64,000 nt of DNA from Streptomyces sp. NBS 14/10 (GCF_002224125.1 NZ_NCSM01000004.1:175967-239966), one strand, 5' to 3'; shown: positions 32,744 to 41,656, numbered from the stretch's first letter. Program-made: numbers and translations. Notes: a model not told the origin generated them from the letters alone.

Positions 32744-33430
32744 CGAGTCATAGCGGCGCCGGCCTGGCTCAGCGGCATCGCCGCCCTCGGCTTCGCCTTC
32801 CTGATCGTGTTCGCCAATGTGCTCCAGGTCCCCGCCGGTATGCCCCTCACCGGCGCCGACGTGGACGAGGTCGACGCGTTCTTCAGTACGAAGGCTGACA
32901 TCGTCGGCGTCGGGTCCGCGCTCACCCCCGCCGCCTGGGCCTTGGCCACGCTGTTCGGCGCGGGCGCGGTGTCCGCGCTGTGGCGGTCCGAGCGCGACCG
33001 GGGCGAGGTGTGGTCGCTGCTCGGCTTCGCCGGTCTGGTGCTGCAGAACGCCGCCTTCGCCGGGGTCATCGCGCTGCGCCTCGCGCTCGCGTCGACGGCT
33101 GGGGATCACGCCGACGCGACCTCGGGGCTGTGGGCGTTCCACGACGCGCTGTTCACCCTCAACGGCACCTTCCTGGCCCTCGCCCTCGTCGGCCTGTCCG
33201 TCGGCGGTCTGCGCGGTGGGCTCATCCGGTCGTGGCACGGCGCTCTGGGGCTGCTGTCGGCCGCGCTGCTGTTCGGCTCGGCCACCCTCGCCCCCCTGGT
33301 CATCGACCACGCCGGCCCCTTGGGCCTGCTCGGTCTCGTCGGCTGGCTGATGTGGGTCGTCTGGCTCGTCGCGTACGGCACCGTCCTCATCCGCCGCGAC
33401 CCGGCCTCGCACTCCCGCGTGCCGGGCTGA
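32741..33430 (+). CDS. Multi-pass membrane protein, start codon missing
   Basis: About 225 residues with six hydrophobic segments, from AWLSGIAALGFAFLIVFANVL through ALTPAAWALATLFGAGAV, LLGFAGLVLQNAAFAGVIALRL, TFLALALVGLSVGG, GLLSAALLFGSATLAPLVI and GLLGLVGWLMWVVWLVAYGTVLI. It looks DUF4386-like. No in-frame ATG or GTG is found from the start of the homologous region back to 32483; the first GTG (32807) lies inside helix 1. The coordinate given is where the similarity begins, not a start codon. The frame overlaps the divergent TetR gene. It may be 5'-truncated by a deletion, or use a non-standard start. Confidence 0.55.
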   Translation, partial: HRVIAAPAWLSGIAALGFAFLIVFANVLQVPAGMPLTGADVDEVDAFFSTKADIVGVGSALTPAAWALATLFGAGAVSALWRSERDRGEVWSLLGFAGLVLQNAAFAGVIALRLALASTAGDHADATSGLWAFHDALFTLNGTFLALALVGLSVGGLRGGLIRSWHGALGLLSAALLFGSATLAPLVIDHAGPLGLLGLVGWLMWVVWLVAYGTVLIRRDPASHSRVPG

Positions 33431-33510
33431 CCGGCGGCTGAGGGTCCCCCGTCGGCGTGGGCGCGCGTCGCGCGGCCAGGGATCCCGCTCGGCTCGGCCC
33501 GGGATCCCGC

Positions 33511-34212
33511 TCAGGCGCGGGGCCCGGGCGCGTACGCGCGCAGGAAGAACCGCACCCCGCCGGCCACCAGCTCGTCGATCAGCGCGTCGTCGACCTCCAC
33601 GGTGCCGAACAGCGAGCGGTTGTTCACCCGGCCGGTGACCAGGAGGCCGAAGTACTCGGCGGCCTCCACCGGGTCGGCGATGTCGAGCAGTCCGGCTTCC
33701 GCGTACCGCTCCAGCCGCTCGGCGATGGCCTGTTGTGCGTGGCCCACCGAGCCCGCGCGGCGCCGCAGGGCGGGGAAGTGGCCGGCCTCGGCGCTGATCA
33801 GCCGGACCAGCGCCGCCCGTACGGGCGACCGCAGGATGGCGGTCGCGAACTCCCGGCCGAAAGCGGTCAGCGCCGCCTCCAGCTCCGCCGCCCAGGGCCC
33901 CTGCTCGCCGGTGCCCGGGGTGGTCGGGGCGGTGTCGGGGGCCGTGACGGCGACGGTGTCCAGAGTCTGCTCGAGCAGCGTCTGGAAGCCCTCCTCCTGC
34001 GCCGCTTCAGTCTCCTCGATGGCCGCCAGGAACAGGCGTTCCTTGTCGCCGAAGTAGTCGTAGACGGTGCGCTTGGAGACCTTCGCGCCGGCGGCGATCG
34101 CGTCCATGCTCGCGCGTGCGTACCCCTCGTTTACGAAGATCCGCAGCGCGGCCGCGACGATGGCGGCGCGCTTCTCGGGCGAGCCCTGGCGGAGGGGGGC
34201 CTGGCGGGGCAT
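33511..34212 (-). CDS. TetR-family repressor of the adjacent MFS gene
   Basis: A 233-residue TetR protein. The HTH is in residues about 14-60 (RAAIVAAALRIFVNEGYARASMDAIAAGAKVSKRTVYDYFGDKERLF), and a C-terminal AefR-like ligand domain follows (FGREFATAILRSPVRAALVRLISAEAGHFP). ATG 34212 is preceded by AGGAGCGCCC. It is divergent from an EmrB-type MFS exporter, with two near-identical palindromes between them. This is the classical arrangement for a drug- or metabolite-responsive repressor. Confidence 0.88.
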   Translation of the reverse strand: MPRQAPLRQGSPEKRAAIVAAALRIFVNEGYARASMDAIAAGAKVSKRTVYDYFGDKERLFLAAIEETEAAQEEGFQTLLEQTLDTVAVTAPDTAPTTPGTGEQGPWAAELEAALTAFGREFATAILRSPVRAALVRLISAEAGHFPALRRRAGSVGHAQQAIAERLERYAEAGLLDIADPVEAAEYFGLLVTGRVNNRSLFGTVEVDDALIDELVAGGVRFFLRAYAPGPRA

Positions 34213-34265
34213 GGGCGCTCCTGATCTGCGGCCGCGGATGCGGCGGGTCGGTGCGTGACGAGGGA

Positions 34266-34307
34266 ACTGCACGGTGCAGTGTACAGAGCTACACTGCACG
34301 GTGTAGT
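34266..34307. promoter_or_regulatory. Two TetR operator palindromes between the divergent TetR and MFS genes
   Basis: ACTGCAC-G-GTGCAGT (34266-34280) is a perfect 7-1-7 palindrome. ACTGCAC-G-GTGTAGT (34293-34307) is the same with one mismatch, 27 bases further on. Both lie just upstream of the MFS ATG (34318) and about 55-95 bases from the TetR start, ideal for repressing both genes. Confidence 0.75.
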
Positions 34308-34317
34308 TTCCTTCGAT

Positions 34318-35772
34318 ATGAGTGACCGATCGTCCCAACCTCCCGCAGCTCCCGACTCCCCTGACTCCCCCGACCCGGCCGCCGGACCCGCCCGCGCCCC
34401 CACGCGGCTCGACGCGGCGCTGCTCCGGCTGGCCGCGATCGTCGTCGTCGGCGCGCTGACCTCCATGCTCGACATGACCATGGTCACCGTCGCGCTGGCC
34501 GGTCTCGCCCGTGACTTCGACGCCTCGGTGGCCGTGATCCAGTGGGTCAGCACCGGCTATCTGCTGGCCATCGCCATGGTCATCCCCGTCACCGGATGGG
34601 CCATCGAGCGTTTCGGCGCCAAGCACGTCTGGCTGTTCGCGCTCACGGTCTTCACGGCCGGGTCGGCGCTGTGCGGCACCGCGTGGTCGGCGGGCAGCCT
34701 GATCGCCTTTCGGGTGCTCCAGGGCGTCGGCGGTGGCATGATCGTGCCGCTGAGCATGGCCATCCTGGCCCAGGCCGCCGGGCCCGAGCGGCGCGGCCGG
34801 GTGATGAGCGTCGTGGCGATACCCGCGCAGTTGGCCCCGATCGCCGGTCCGCCGCTGGGCGGACTGCTGGTGGAGGGCCCCGGTTGGCGATGGATCTTCT
34901 ACGTCAACGTGCCGATCGGCCTGCTGGCCGTCCTGCTGGCCTGGCGGGGCATTCCCCGCGCCTCGCGCCCCGCGGCCGCCGGGTCGTCGCCGGATGTGGT
35001 GGGCCTCGCCCTGCTGTCACCGGCCCTCGCCGCGCTCACCTATGGCCTCTACCGCACCAGCGTGCCGTTCACCGCCGCCGGAGCGGTGCTGCTCGCCGTG
35101 TTCACGCTGCACGCGCTGCGCACCCACGGCACGCCTGTCGTGGACCCGCGGCTGTTCGCCCGGCGGCCCTTCGCCGCCGCGTCCGCGCTGAATTTCCTCT
35201 CCCGAATGTCGATCTTCGGGGCCATGATCCTGATGCCGCTCTACTACCAGCAGGTACGCGGCCACAGCGCGCTCACCGCCGGGCTGCTGCTGATTCCGCA
35301 GAGCCTGGGCACCATGGCCGCGCTGCCGCTGGTGGGCAGGGTGACCGACCGTGTCGGCGCCCGGCCGGTCGTGCTGGCCGGGATCGCCGCCGCCCTGCCT
35401 GCCGCGCTGGTCTGCGCCCGGATGGGCGCGGACACCAGTGAGCTGCTGCTGTCCGCCGCGCTGTTCGTATGGGGCCTGGCCACGGCCGCCGCCACCGTGC
35501 CGGTGATGGCGGCCGCGTACCACGGCCTCGAGCCGGCCGCGGTCCCGCGCGCGACCAGCGCCATCACCACGGTCCAGACCGTGGGCGCCTCCGTCGGCGC
35601 GGCGGTCCTGGGCACGATCCTGGCGCATCGGACGGCCGATCGGCCGGGTGCCCCCGCCGAGGCGTTCGCGGACACCTTCTGGTGGGTCGTGGCCTTCTGC
35701 GCCCTGGCGCTCGTCCCCGCCCTGCTGCTGCCGCGCACGCCCCGCGCCCCGCACGACAAATCCCGAAGCTGA
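34318..35772 (+). CDS. DHA2-family MFS drug exporter (EmrB/QacA type)
   Basis: A 484-residue, 14-helix proton-coupled exporter. Motifs: SMLDMTMVTVALAGLARDF at helix 1, IQWVSTGYLLAIAMVIPVTGWAIERFGAKHVWL (motif A region), FRVLQGVGGGMIVPLSMAIL and IAGPPLGGLLVEGPGWRWIFYVNVPIGLLAVLLAW (motif C). The ATG at 34318 is chosen because the operators lie upstream of it, though no clear ribosome-binding site is present. A GTG at 34255 would place the operators within the gene. It is probably induced when the divergent TetR binds its ligand. Confidence 0.88.
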   Translation: MSDRSSQPPAAPDSPDSPDPAAGPARAPTRLDAALLRLAAIVVVGALTSMLDMTMVTVALAGLARDFDASVAVIQWVSTGYLLAIAMVIPVTGWAIERFGAKHVWLFALTVFTAGSALCGTAWSAGSLIAFRVLQGVGGGMIVPLSMAILAQAAGPERRGRVMSVVAIPAQLAPIAGPPLGGLLVEGPGWRWIFYVNVPIGLLAVLLAWRGIPRASRPAAAGSSPDVVGLALLSPALAALTYGLYRTSVPFTAAGAVLLAVFTLHALRTHGTPVVDPRLFARRPFAAASALNFLSRMSIFGAMILMPLYYQQVRGHSALTAGLLLIPQSLGTMAALPLVGRVTDRVGARPVVLAGIAAALPAALVCARMGADTSELLLSAALFVWGLATAAATVPVMAAAYHGLEPAAVPRATSAITTVQTVGASVGAAVLGTILAHRTADRPGAPAEAFADTFWWVVAFCALALVPALLLPRTPRAPHDKSRS

Positions 35773-35806
35773 CGGATCCCAAAGCTGACGGATCCCGGAG
35801 CTGAAG
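35765..35806. repeat. 16-base tandem repeat over the MFS stop codon
   Basis: GAAGCTGACGGATCCC and AAAGCTGACGGATCCC follow each other, with a partial third copy (GGAGCTGAAG). The MFS stop TGA lies in the first copy. Likely a slippage product; no function suggested. Confidence 0.55.
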
Positions 35807-35906
35807 CCTCTGACCAGTTGCGCTCTTGCGCGTTCGGGCCCGTTCGATAGTGTTGAATGTCCCGGTTTGGGGAGTGGGTCGGGATGGCGTGGCAGGAGGG
35901 CGTGTC

Positions 35907-36158
35907 ATGGCGCGTCGTGAGAGATATGAGCTGATCTTCGTGCATCCGGACGCTGCGGCCCAGGCCGCCGAGGACGTGGCAGAGGACGTCGTGGTGGTGC
36001 ACCGTACAGACAGCAGCGGACCGGGAGGGCACCCCGTCTACGCGGACGACACCGGCATCGTGCGGGCCGAGATAAGCGACCGCGCCGAGGTCCGGATGCT
36101 GGCCAGCGGCGGGCATCAGGTGCACTCCTCCACGGTCCGCGCCCGGCCCGTCGGCTGA
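35907..36158 (+). CDS. Small conserved actinobacterial protein (possibly DUF6296)
   Basis: An 83-residue soluble protein: RYELIFVHPDAAAQAAEDVAEDVVVVHRTDSSGPGGHPVYADDTGIVRAEISDRAEVRMLASGG. It has a compact beta-rich pattern and no membrane segment. ATG at 35907 after GGCAGGAGGGCGTGTC, a good ribosome-binding site, excludes the longer upstream frame. The resemblance to DUF6296 is from memory and uncertain. No functional link to its neighbours is visible. Confidence 0.6.
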   Translation: MARRERYELIFVHPDAAAQAAEDVAEDVVVVHRTDSSGPGGHPVYADDTGIVRAEISDRAEVRMLASGGHQVHSSTVRARPVG

Positions 36159-36311
36159 GCCTCATGCGCCCCGCACGTCCCCCGCTGCGTCTCTCACCTG
36201 CGCCGTATGCCCGCGGGGAAGGCGGCGGTGGGCCTGGCGACGGGGGATTGTCAGACCCAGCCGTTACCTTGCGACCAAGGGATAACCGGAGGGTCGACAG
36301 GGAGCCTTGAG

Positions 36312-37310
36312 ATGAGCGACGTGACGGCGACGGAAAGCGCGGCCGCGGTCGAGCCGCAGCTGGAGCGGCACCGAGTGGAGCTGACCGGGTACTGCTACCG
36401 GATGCTGGGCTCGGCGTTCGAGGCCGAGGACGCCGTGCAGGAGACCATGGTGCGGGCCTGGCGGGGCTTCGACCGGTTCGAGGGCCGGTCGGCGCTGCGG
36501 TCGTGGCTGTACCGCATCGCGACCAACGTATGCCTGGACATGCTGGGCGGCAGCCAGCGCCGCGCCCGGCCCATGGACCTGTCGGCCGTGGCGACGGCTT
36601 CCTCGCCGCTGGGCCCGCCGCTGCCGGAGACCGCGTGGGTCGGACCGGCCCCCGACGGCCGGATCGTGACGGAGGACGGCGATCCGGCCGAGCTGGCCGC
36701 CCAGCGGGAGTCCGTGCGGCTGGCGTTCATCGCCGCGCTGCAGCATCTGGCGCCCCGGCAGCGGGCGGTGCTGATCCTGCGGGAGGTGCTGGCCTGGAAG
36801 GCCGCCGAGGTCGCGGAGCTGCTTGACACCACGGTCGCGTCGGTCAACAGCGCGCTGCAGCGCGCGCGGGCCACCATCGCCACGAGCGGAATCAGCGCCA
36901 CCGACCCCGTCCAGCCGCTGGACGAGGAGCAGCGCGCCCTGCTGGCCCGTTATGTGGACGCCTTCGAGCGCTACGACCTCGACTCCCTCACCTCCCTGCT
37001 GCACGAGGACGCGACGCTGTCGATGCCGCCCTACTCGCTGTGGATGCGTGGCCATGCCGATATCCGCCAGTGGCTGCTGGGCAAGGGCATAGGCTGCTGC
37101 GGCTCACGGCTGATCCCGACGGTGGCGAACGGCTCGCCCGCCTTCGGTCAGTACCGCCCCGCCTCGGACGGCGGCCATGAGCCATGGGCGCTCCAGGTCA
37201 TCGAGGTGTCAGCCGGCCGGATCACCGCGCTCAACTCCTTCCTGGACACCGCCAGCCTCTTTCCGCTCTTCGGCCTGCCCGCCCGCCTCGACCCCGTCGC
37301 CGCCCGGTAG
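36312..37310 (+). CDS. ECF sigma factor with C-terminal SnoaL-like domain
   Basis: A 332-residue sigma-70 family protein of the type with an extra C-terminal domain (TIGR02960-like). Region 2: [35 protein letters not shown] and [19 protein letters not shown]. Region 4: [45 protein letters not shown]. From about residue 205 a SnoaL-like fold follows ([38 protein letters not shown]), which in such sigma factors modulates activity. ATG 36312 follows ACAGGGAGCCTTGAG. A STAS-domain gene converges on it and overlaps its last 102 bases. No anti-sigma gene is adjacent. Confidence 0.9.
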   Translation: MSDVTATESAAAVEPQLERHRVELTGYCYRMLGSAFEAEDAVQETMVRAWRGFDRFEGRSALRSWLYRIATNVCLDMLGGSQRRARPMDLSAVATASSPLGPPLPETAWVGPAPDGRIVTEDGDPAELAAQRESVRLAFIAALQHLAPRQRAVLILREVLAWKAAEVAELLDTTVASVNSALQRARATIATSGISATDPVQPLDEEQRALLARYVDAFERYDLDSLTSLLHEDATLSMPPYSLWMRGHADIRQWLLGKGIGCCGSRLIPTVANGSPAFGQYRPASDGGHEPWALQVIEVSAGRITALNSFLDTASLFPLFGLPARLDPVAAR

Positions 37311-37673
37311 GTCCGCCGTCGGCACCACGCTGTCCAGACCCGATCGGGCGAGGGCGGCCCGCAGCTCGCCGCTCGCGCCGCGCAGCCGGATTCCGCTGCC
37401 CAGGCGCCGGGCGGTGAGCTGCAGCCGGGTCAGCGCCTCCAGCACGGCCAGGTCCGGGGCGCGCACCGTGGCCACGTCCACGACGACCGGACCGGCCCCC
37501 GCACCGTGCGACGCCAGTTCGCGCAGGCGCGCGCACAGCCCGGGCACCTCGGCGCGGCCGACCACGGGGCCCAGGACCAGGACGGCCGGGGCGTGCACCG
37601 CATGATCACCACGGCCGCCGGCGGGTTCGGGACCCGGGCCGCGGGGCGCCGGCGTCTCGTCATGAGCGGTCAA
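37209..37673 (-). CDS. STAS-domain protein (anti-sigma-factor antagonist-like), TTG start
   Basis: A 154-residue protein with a STAS fold in the middle ([71 protein letters not shown]). The usual phosphorylatable Ser/Thr position reads APDLAVL, without an obvious Ser, so it may not be phospho-regulated. The start is TTG at 37673, with a near-ideal GAGAGGAGGTGGACG upstream. The C-terminal 34 residues are read antisense to the end of the sigma-factor gene and look like non-domain tail. Confidence 0.75.
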   Translation of the reverse strand: MTAHDETPAPRGPGPEPAGGRGDHAVHAPAVLVLGPVVGRAEVPGLCARLRELASHGAGAGPVVVDVATVRAPDLAVLEALTRLQLTARRLGSGIRLRGASGELRAALARSGLDSVVPTADLPGGDGVEAGGQAEERKEAGGVQEGVERGDPAG

Positions 37674-37755
37674 CGTCCACCTCCTCTCGGTGCGTTCTCC
37701 CTGGAAGACCGGCCGATACGGGGAAACTCATCGCCCGGGATGGCAGGATCTGTAC

Positions 37756-38256
37756 ATGACGAGTGAACGGCCCGGGAGGGCGGCTGCCGAGCCCGCGGAC
37801 GCGGCGCGGCGGCTGCGGGCGGGGCGGGAGGACGAGGCGGAGGCGCTGAGCGAACTGGCGCTCAGATCGAAGGGCCATTGGGGGTACGACGAGGCGTTCC
37901 TGGCCGCCTGCCGGGAGGAACTGCGGCTGCACCCCGGCGAGGTGGCGGCTCGTCGGACCACGGTCGCCGAGCAGGACGGGCGGATCCTGGGCTTCGCCAC
38001 CCTGGAGGGAGACGGTCCCGAGGGCGAGCTGGGGATGCTGTTCGTGGAGCCGGACGCGATCGGTGGAGGAGTGGGCCGCCTGCTGTACCGGCATGTGCTG
38101 CGGGAGGCGGGCCGGCTCGGCTTCACACGGCTGACCATCGGGGCCGACCCGTACGCCGAGTCCTTCTATCTGGCGATGGGCGCACAGCGGATCGGTGACA
38201 CGCCGTCCGGATCCGTACCGGGCCGGGCGCTCCCGCTGCTGGCCGCCTGGCCCTGA
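37756..38256 (+). CDS. GNAT-family N-acetyltransferase
   Basis: A 166-residue acetyltransferase. The acetyl-CoA site is GMLFVEPDAIGGGVGRLLYRHVLREAGRLGF, preceded by RILGFATLEGD and followed by LTIGADPYAESFYLAMGAQRIGDTPS, the usual GNAT strand order. The start is the ATG at 37756. A GTG-started ATP-grasp gene begins 18 bases after its stop, so co-transcription is likely. Substrate unknown. Confidence 0.85.
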   Translation: MTSERPGRAAAEPADAARRLRAGREDEAEALSELALRSKGHWGYDEAFLAACREELRLHPGEVAARRTTVAEQDGRILGFATLEGDGPEGELGMLFVEPDAIGGGVGRLLYRHVLREAGRLGFTRLTIGADPYAESFYLAMGAQRIGDTPSGSVPGRALPLLAAWP

Positions 38257-38274
38257 CTGCCGGAACCCTCCTGG

Positions 38275-39702
38275 GTGACGGCGTGGACCGGCGGGGCACC
38301 GGCGGTGCACATCGGGAACGTCGGCGACTTCAACGCCCAGTTCGCCGGCGGCTCGCCCGCGGTGCGGCGCGCCGGGGGCCACTACGCCTGCCTGGCCGCT
38401 TTTTACAGCCCCGACCCGCGGATTCTCGTGCTCCCGCGGCAGGTCGACGACTTCTGGGTGCGCGAGCTGTCGCGCGTGCTGGAGTGGCAGGACGTCGCCG
38501 TGTACGGCGCGGTCGCGGGGGAGGACGGCGGGGTGGCGGAGGCGCTGCGGTCCAGGCCGGCGCTGCTGGAGCGGATCCGGCGGTCCGGGCTGCCGGTGAT
38601 CACCTGGGGCCGCACTCCGGAGTCCGAGCGGCTGCTCGCCCCACCTGAGCCGACGGCCGGGGCCGGGCCCGGGTCCGGGTCCGATGCCGGGCCCGATGTC
38701 GGGCCGGACGGACTTGGCCAGGCGCTGCGCGTGACGCGCCGTTATGAGTCGAAGGCGGCCGCCCACCGGCTGTTTTGCTCGCTGGCCCCGGCCCACCCCG
38801 GCATCGTCGTCCCCGCGCAGGAGCGCGTGACATCGCGTCGCGAGGCAGCCCGCGCGCTGGCCGCCCGGGCCGCCGCAGGGGCCACGGCGGTGGTGAAGGC
38901 CGAGTACGGGGTGGGCGGCTACGGGACCACCGTGGTGACGCCCGGCCGGATCGCCGAGGCCGGCGGCGCCCGGGCCCTGGCCAAACGCCTGGCCCGGGGC
39001 GCCGTGCTGATCGAGGAGTACGTCCACGGCTCCGGCCCCTTCCGGAACCTGACCTTCGACGCCCTCGTCGACGACGGAGGCGCCGTCCACTCCGTCGGCG
39101 TGGGCGTGATGGACATCGACGGAACGAGCTACCAGGGCGTCACGGTCGGCCCGGGGGCCGTCCCCGACGCACCCGCCGGGGTCGCCGAGCGGTTCGCGGC
39201 GGCCGTGGGCCGGGCCCTGGCCGCCGAGGGCTACCGCGGCTGGTACGACGTCGACTTCGTCATGGACCGGGCGGGCCGGCTCGCCCCCGTCGAGATCAAC
39301 CTCCGGCTCACCGGACCGGCCGTGGCGTTCATGATCCAGGCCAGGCTGGCCCGGCTCCAGGGCGGCCGGCCCCTCGTACGGGCCCTGGACCGGCTGCCGC
39401 TGGGCTCCCGGCTCCCGGCCGCGGCGCTGGCCGACCACCTCCGCGAGGTGTCCCGCCAGTGCCGCTCGCTCGGGGTGACGCTGCTGCCGACCGTGGTGAC
39501 CGCGGCCTTCGAGCCGGACCCCTACGTGGGCGTGGCGCTCGCGGCCCGTACGCCCGGCGCCCTCGACGCGGCGGAGGCGGTGGTGCGCTCGGCCAACGAG
39601 GCCCTGGGCCGGATGTTCCTCGACACCGGCGTCAGCGCATCGGGTCCGTCTTCCGGGGCTTCGCCGCGGCGAACGCGACGAGCACGGCGCCGGCGATCAT
39701 GA
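38275..39702 (+). CDS. PGM1-like ATP-grasp ligase
   Basis: A 475-residue ATP-grasp enzyme resembling the pre-ATP-grasp/PGM1_C peptide ligases, of which PGM1 of pheganomycin biosynthesis is the founding member. Visible: N-terminal pre-ATP-grasp half (GNVGDFNAQFAGGSPAVRR, VLPRQVDDFWVRELSRVLEWQDVAVYG), ATP-grasp strands TAVVKAEYGVGGYGTTVV and VLIEEYVHGSGPFRNLTFDALVD, metal site WYDVDFVMDRAGRLAPVEINLRLTGP, and the C-terminal LREVSRQCRSLGVTLLPTVV. The last 20-odd residues are a basic tail (SPRRTRRARRRRS) read antisense to the 3' end of the convergent adenylation gene. Start GTG 38275, ribosome-binding site weak. Probably makes an amide bond; partner molecules unknown. Confidence 0.78.
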   Translation: MTAWTGGAPAVHIGNVGDFNAQFAGGSPAVRRAGGHYACLAAFYSPDPRILVLPRQVDDFWVRELSRVLEWQDVAVYGAVAGEDGGVAEALRSRPALLERIRRSGLPVITWGRTPESERLLAPPEPTAGAGPGSGSDAGPDVGPDGLGQALRVTRRYESKAAAHRLFCSLAPAHPGIVVPAQERVTSRREAARALAARAAAGATAVVKAEYGVGGYGTTVVTPGRIAEAGGARALAKRLARGAVLIEEYVHGSGPFRNLTFDALVDDGGAVHSVGVGVMDIDGTSYQGVTVGPGAVPDAPAGVAERFAAAVGRALAAEGYRGWYDVDFVMDRAGRLAPVEINLRLTGPAVAFMIQARLARLQGGRPLVRALDRLPLGSRLPAAALADHLREVSRQCRSLGVTLLPTVVTAAFEPDPYVGVALAARTPGALDAAEAVVRSANEALGRMFLDTGVSASGPSSGASPRRTRRARRRRS

Positions 39703-41656
39703 GCGTGACGTTGAAGACGTAGACGAGGGCGGCCTGCCGCGCCCAGTCCGTCTTGGCCGCGAGCCGGTAGTAGTTGTCCTGCGGCCACCACGCGATCAGC
39801 AGCCAGGCCACCGCGAGGTGCGCGGCGCTCGTCAGGGCGGGGGAGCGCCCGTGGCGGGCCACCAACGGCCGCGCGCAGAACAGGAATCCCATCCCCAGGC
39901 CGAAGGCCAGCGACTCACAGACGTACAGCCCGGTGAACAGCGCCGCCCAGGGCTGGGGGACCAGCGACAGATCGGTCGAATACGGCCACAGAGCGTCGGT
40001 GAGAATCCAGGACAGGAAGGAGAAGAGCGCCGTGATCCCCGCGATGCCGCTCCATATGCCGCCCCCTTCACCTCCGTCGGCCGACAGGCCTCCCTTCCCG
40101 CTCGACGCGCGCCGTTTCGCATCGCGCCGCGCCGGCAGCGGAACGCCGCTCCGGTCGATCTTGCCGGCCCGGGTGCGGGGCAGCGAGGCCACCCGGACCA
40201 CCGTGCGCGGGGTCCGGGCGGACGGCAGCCGGGTGGCCAGGAACAGCTTGAGCTCGCTCGGGTTGACCGAGCCGCCGTCCACGGGGGTGACATAGGCGGT
40301 CAGCATGTTGTGGCCCTCGGCATTCTCGGCGCCCGTGACCAGGCACTCCCCGACCGAGGGATGGCCGCGCAGCACCGCCTCGGCGTCGGCGTGCGAGGCC
40401 AGTCGGCCGAGATGTTCGAGCCCCCCGTCGGCGCGCACCCGGCCGAGGTCGCCGGTGCGCAGATAGCGACGGGAGGTGAAAGTCGGGCCGTTGAGATAAC
40501 CACGGCCCACGACCGCGCCCTTGATGCCCAGTTCGCCCCGCGCGCCCCGGGCGGCGGGCGCCCCGCCCCGGCCGAGCACCGCGACGGCCGCGCCGGGGAA
40601 GGCCGTGCCGATCGGCGAGACGCGCTCGGGGTGCTCGGTGACCGCGGGCCGGTCGGGCAGTTCGAAGTACGCGCCCGATCCGGCGGCCTCGGTCACGCCG
40701 TAGATGTTCAGGATCCGCACCTGCGGCCCCAGGGTCCGGCGCAGGTCCTGCTGCTCGTCCAGATACCAGCTGTCGCCCGAGACGGCGATCAGCCGTACGT
40801 CCGCGAGATCCGCGCCCTGCGAGCGCAGATGCCGGTGCAGGCCGCGGACGGTGGGAACGTCGCACGCCACGACGGTGACGTCCCGGTCGACGAGCAACCG
40901 GTGCAGCGGGGCCGCGTCGCCCGCCCGGTCCAGGTCCTCGTCCCGGCCCGCCAGCACCAGCGTGCCGCCCGAGCACAGGGCGCGGACCCAGTCGGCGGTG
41001 AATCCGGCGAACTCCGAAGCGGTCGTCTGAAGATGGCGGTCGGCGGGGGAGAGGCGGTACACCACCCGCCACCCCTCGTAGGCGCTCACCAGAGTGCGGT
41101 GTTCGATCAGCACGCCCCGGGGCATCCGCCCGGCCGTGCCGGCCGTGTACAGCACACACGCCAGGTCCGAGACGCCGACACCGGCGTCGAGCGGTTCCCC
41201 GGACCGGGCGGCGATGGCCTCGGCCTGGGTGTCCAGGCAGATCACCGGCCGGCCCGAGCGGACCGTGTCGGACACCATGACCCGCAGCGACTCCCAGGTG
41301 ACCGCGGCGAAGAGCCCCGGGTCCGCGAGGACCTGCCGCAGCACCGACGGCGGCGCGCTCGGCTCCACGGGCACATACGCCCCGCCCGCCTTGAGCACCC
41401 CGAGCATCGCGGTCAGGACCTCGGCGTCGCGGCCCAGGCACACCGCCACCGGCCCGCCCCGCGGCAGGCCCGCCTCCCGCAGATGGCGGGCCAACCGGTT
41501 GGCACGCTCGTCCAGTTGGCGGTACGTCAGCTGCTGGGAACCCGATACGACGGCGACCGCGTCGGGTGTGCGGCGCACATGGTCCTCGTACAGCTGATGG
41601 ACGCACCGCCGCGGGCGAGAGGCGGAATCCTTGGATGTGGGCGGCTCCTGCGGCAT
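39632..41656 (-). CDS. Adenylation domain fused to a four-helix membrane domain
   Basis: A 674-residue protein. Residues about 20-520 are an NRPS-type adenylation domain with A5 NIYGVTEA, A7 YLRTGDLGR and the A10 lysine in RTRAGKIDR, but with departures. The P-loop reads YTAGTAGRMPRGV (Arg for Lys). The Asp235-equivalent is Ala (ASEFAGFTADW), so a plain alpha-amino acid is unlikely. The A8 hinge is shortened (GRLASHADAEAV). No carrier domain follows; instead residues about 545-665 carry four transmembrane helices (GIAGITALFSFLSWIL, FTGLYVCESLAFGLGMGFLFC, LAVAWLLIAWW, VYVFNVTLMIAGAVLVAF). It may activate an acid at the membrane, or be regulatory. It converges on and overlaps the ATP-grasp gene by 71 bases. 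Confidence 0.78.
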   Translation of the reverse strand: MPQEPPTSKDSASRPRRCVHQLYEDHVRRTPDAVAVVSGSQQLTYRQLDERANRLARHLREAGLPRGGPVAVCLGRDAEVLTAMLGVLKAGGAYVPVEPSAPPSVLRQVLADPGLFAAVTWESLRVMVSDTVRSGRPVICLDTQAEAIAARSGEPLDAGVGVSDLACVLYTAGTAGRMPRGVLIEHRTLVSAYEGWRVVYRLSPADRHLQTTASEFAGFTADWVRALCSGGTLVLAGRDEDLDRAGDAAPLHRLLVDRDVTVVACDVPTVRGLHRHLRSQGADLADVRLIAVSGDSWYLDEQQDLRRTLGPQVRILNIYGVTEAAGSGAYFELPDRPAVTEHPERVSPIGTAFPGAAVAVLGRGGAPAARGARGELGIKGAVVGRGYLNGPTFTSRRYLRTGDLGRVRADGGLEHLGRLASHADAEAVLRGHPSVGECLVTGAENAEGHNMLTAYVTPVDGGSVNPSELKLFLATRLPSARTPRTVVRVASLPRTRAGKIDRSGVPLPARRDAKRRASSGKGGLSADGGEGGGIWSGIAGITALFSFLSWILTDALWPYSTDLSLVPQPWAALFTGLYVCESLAFGLGMGFLFCARPLVARHGRSPALTSAAHLAVAWLLIAWWPQDNYYRLAAKTDWARQAALVYVFNVTLMIAGAVLVAFAAAKPRKTDPMR

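Noticed and set aside
35765..35806. CRISPR-like array
   Set aside because: Only 2.5 units of 16 bases with no spacers; simple tandem duplication.
39632..41656. Epsilon-poly-lysine-type synthetase
   Set aside because: It shares adenylation plus membrane helices, but has no carrier domain, no C-terminal tandem condensation-like domains and no Asp235.
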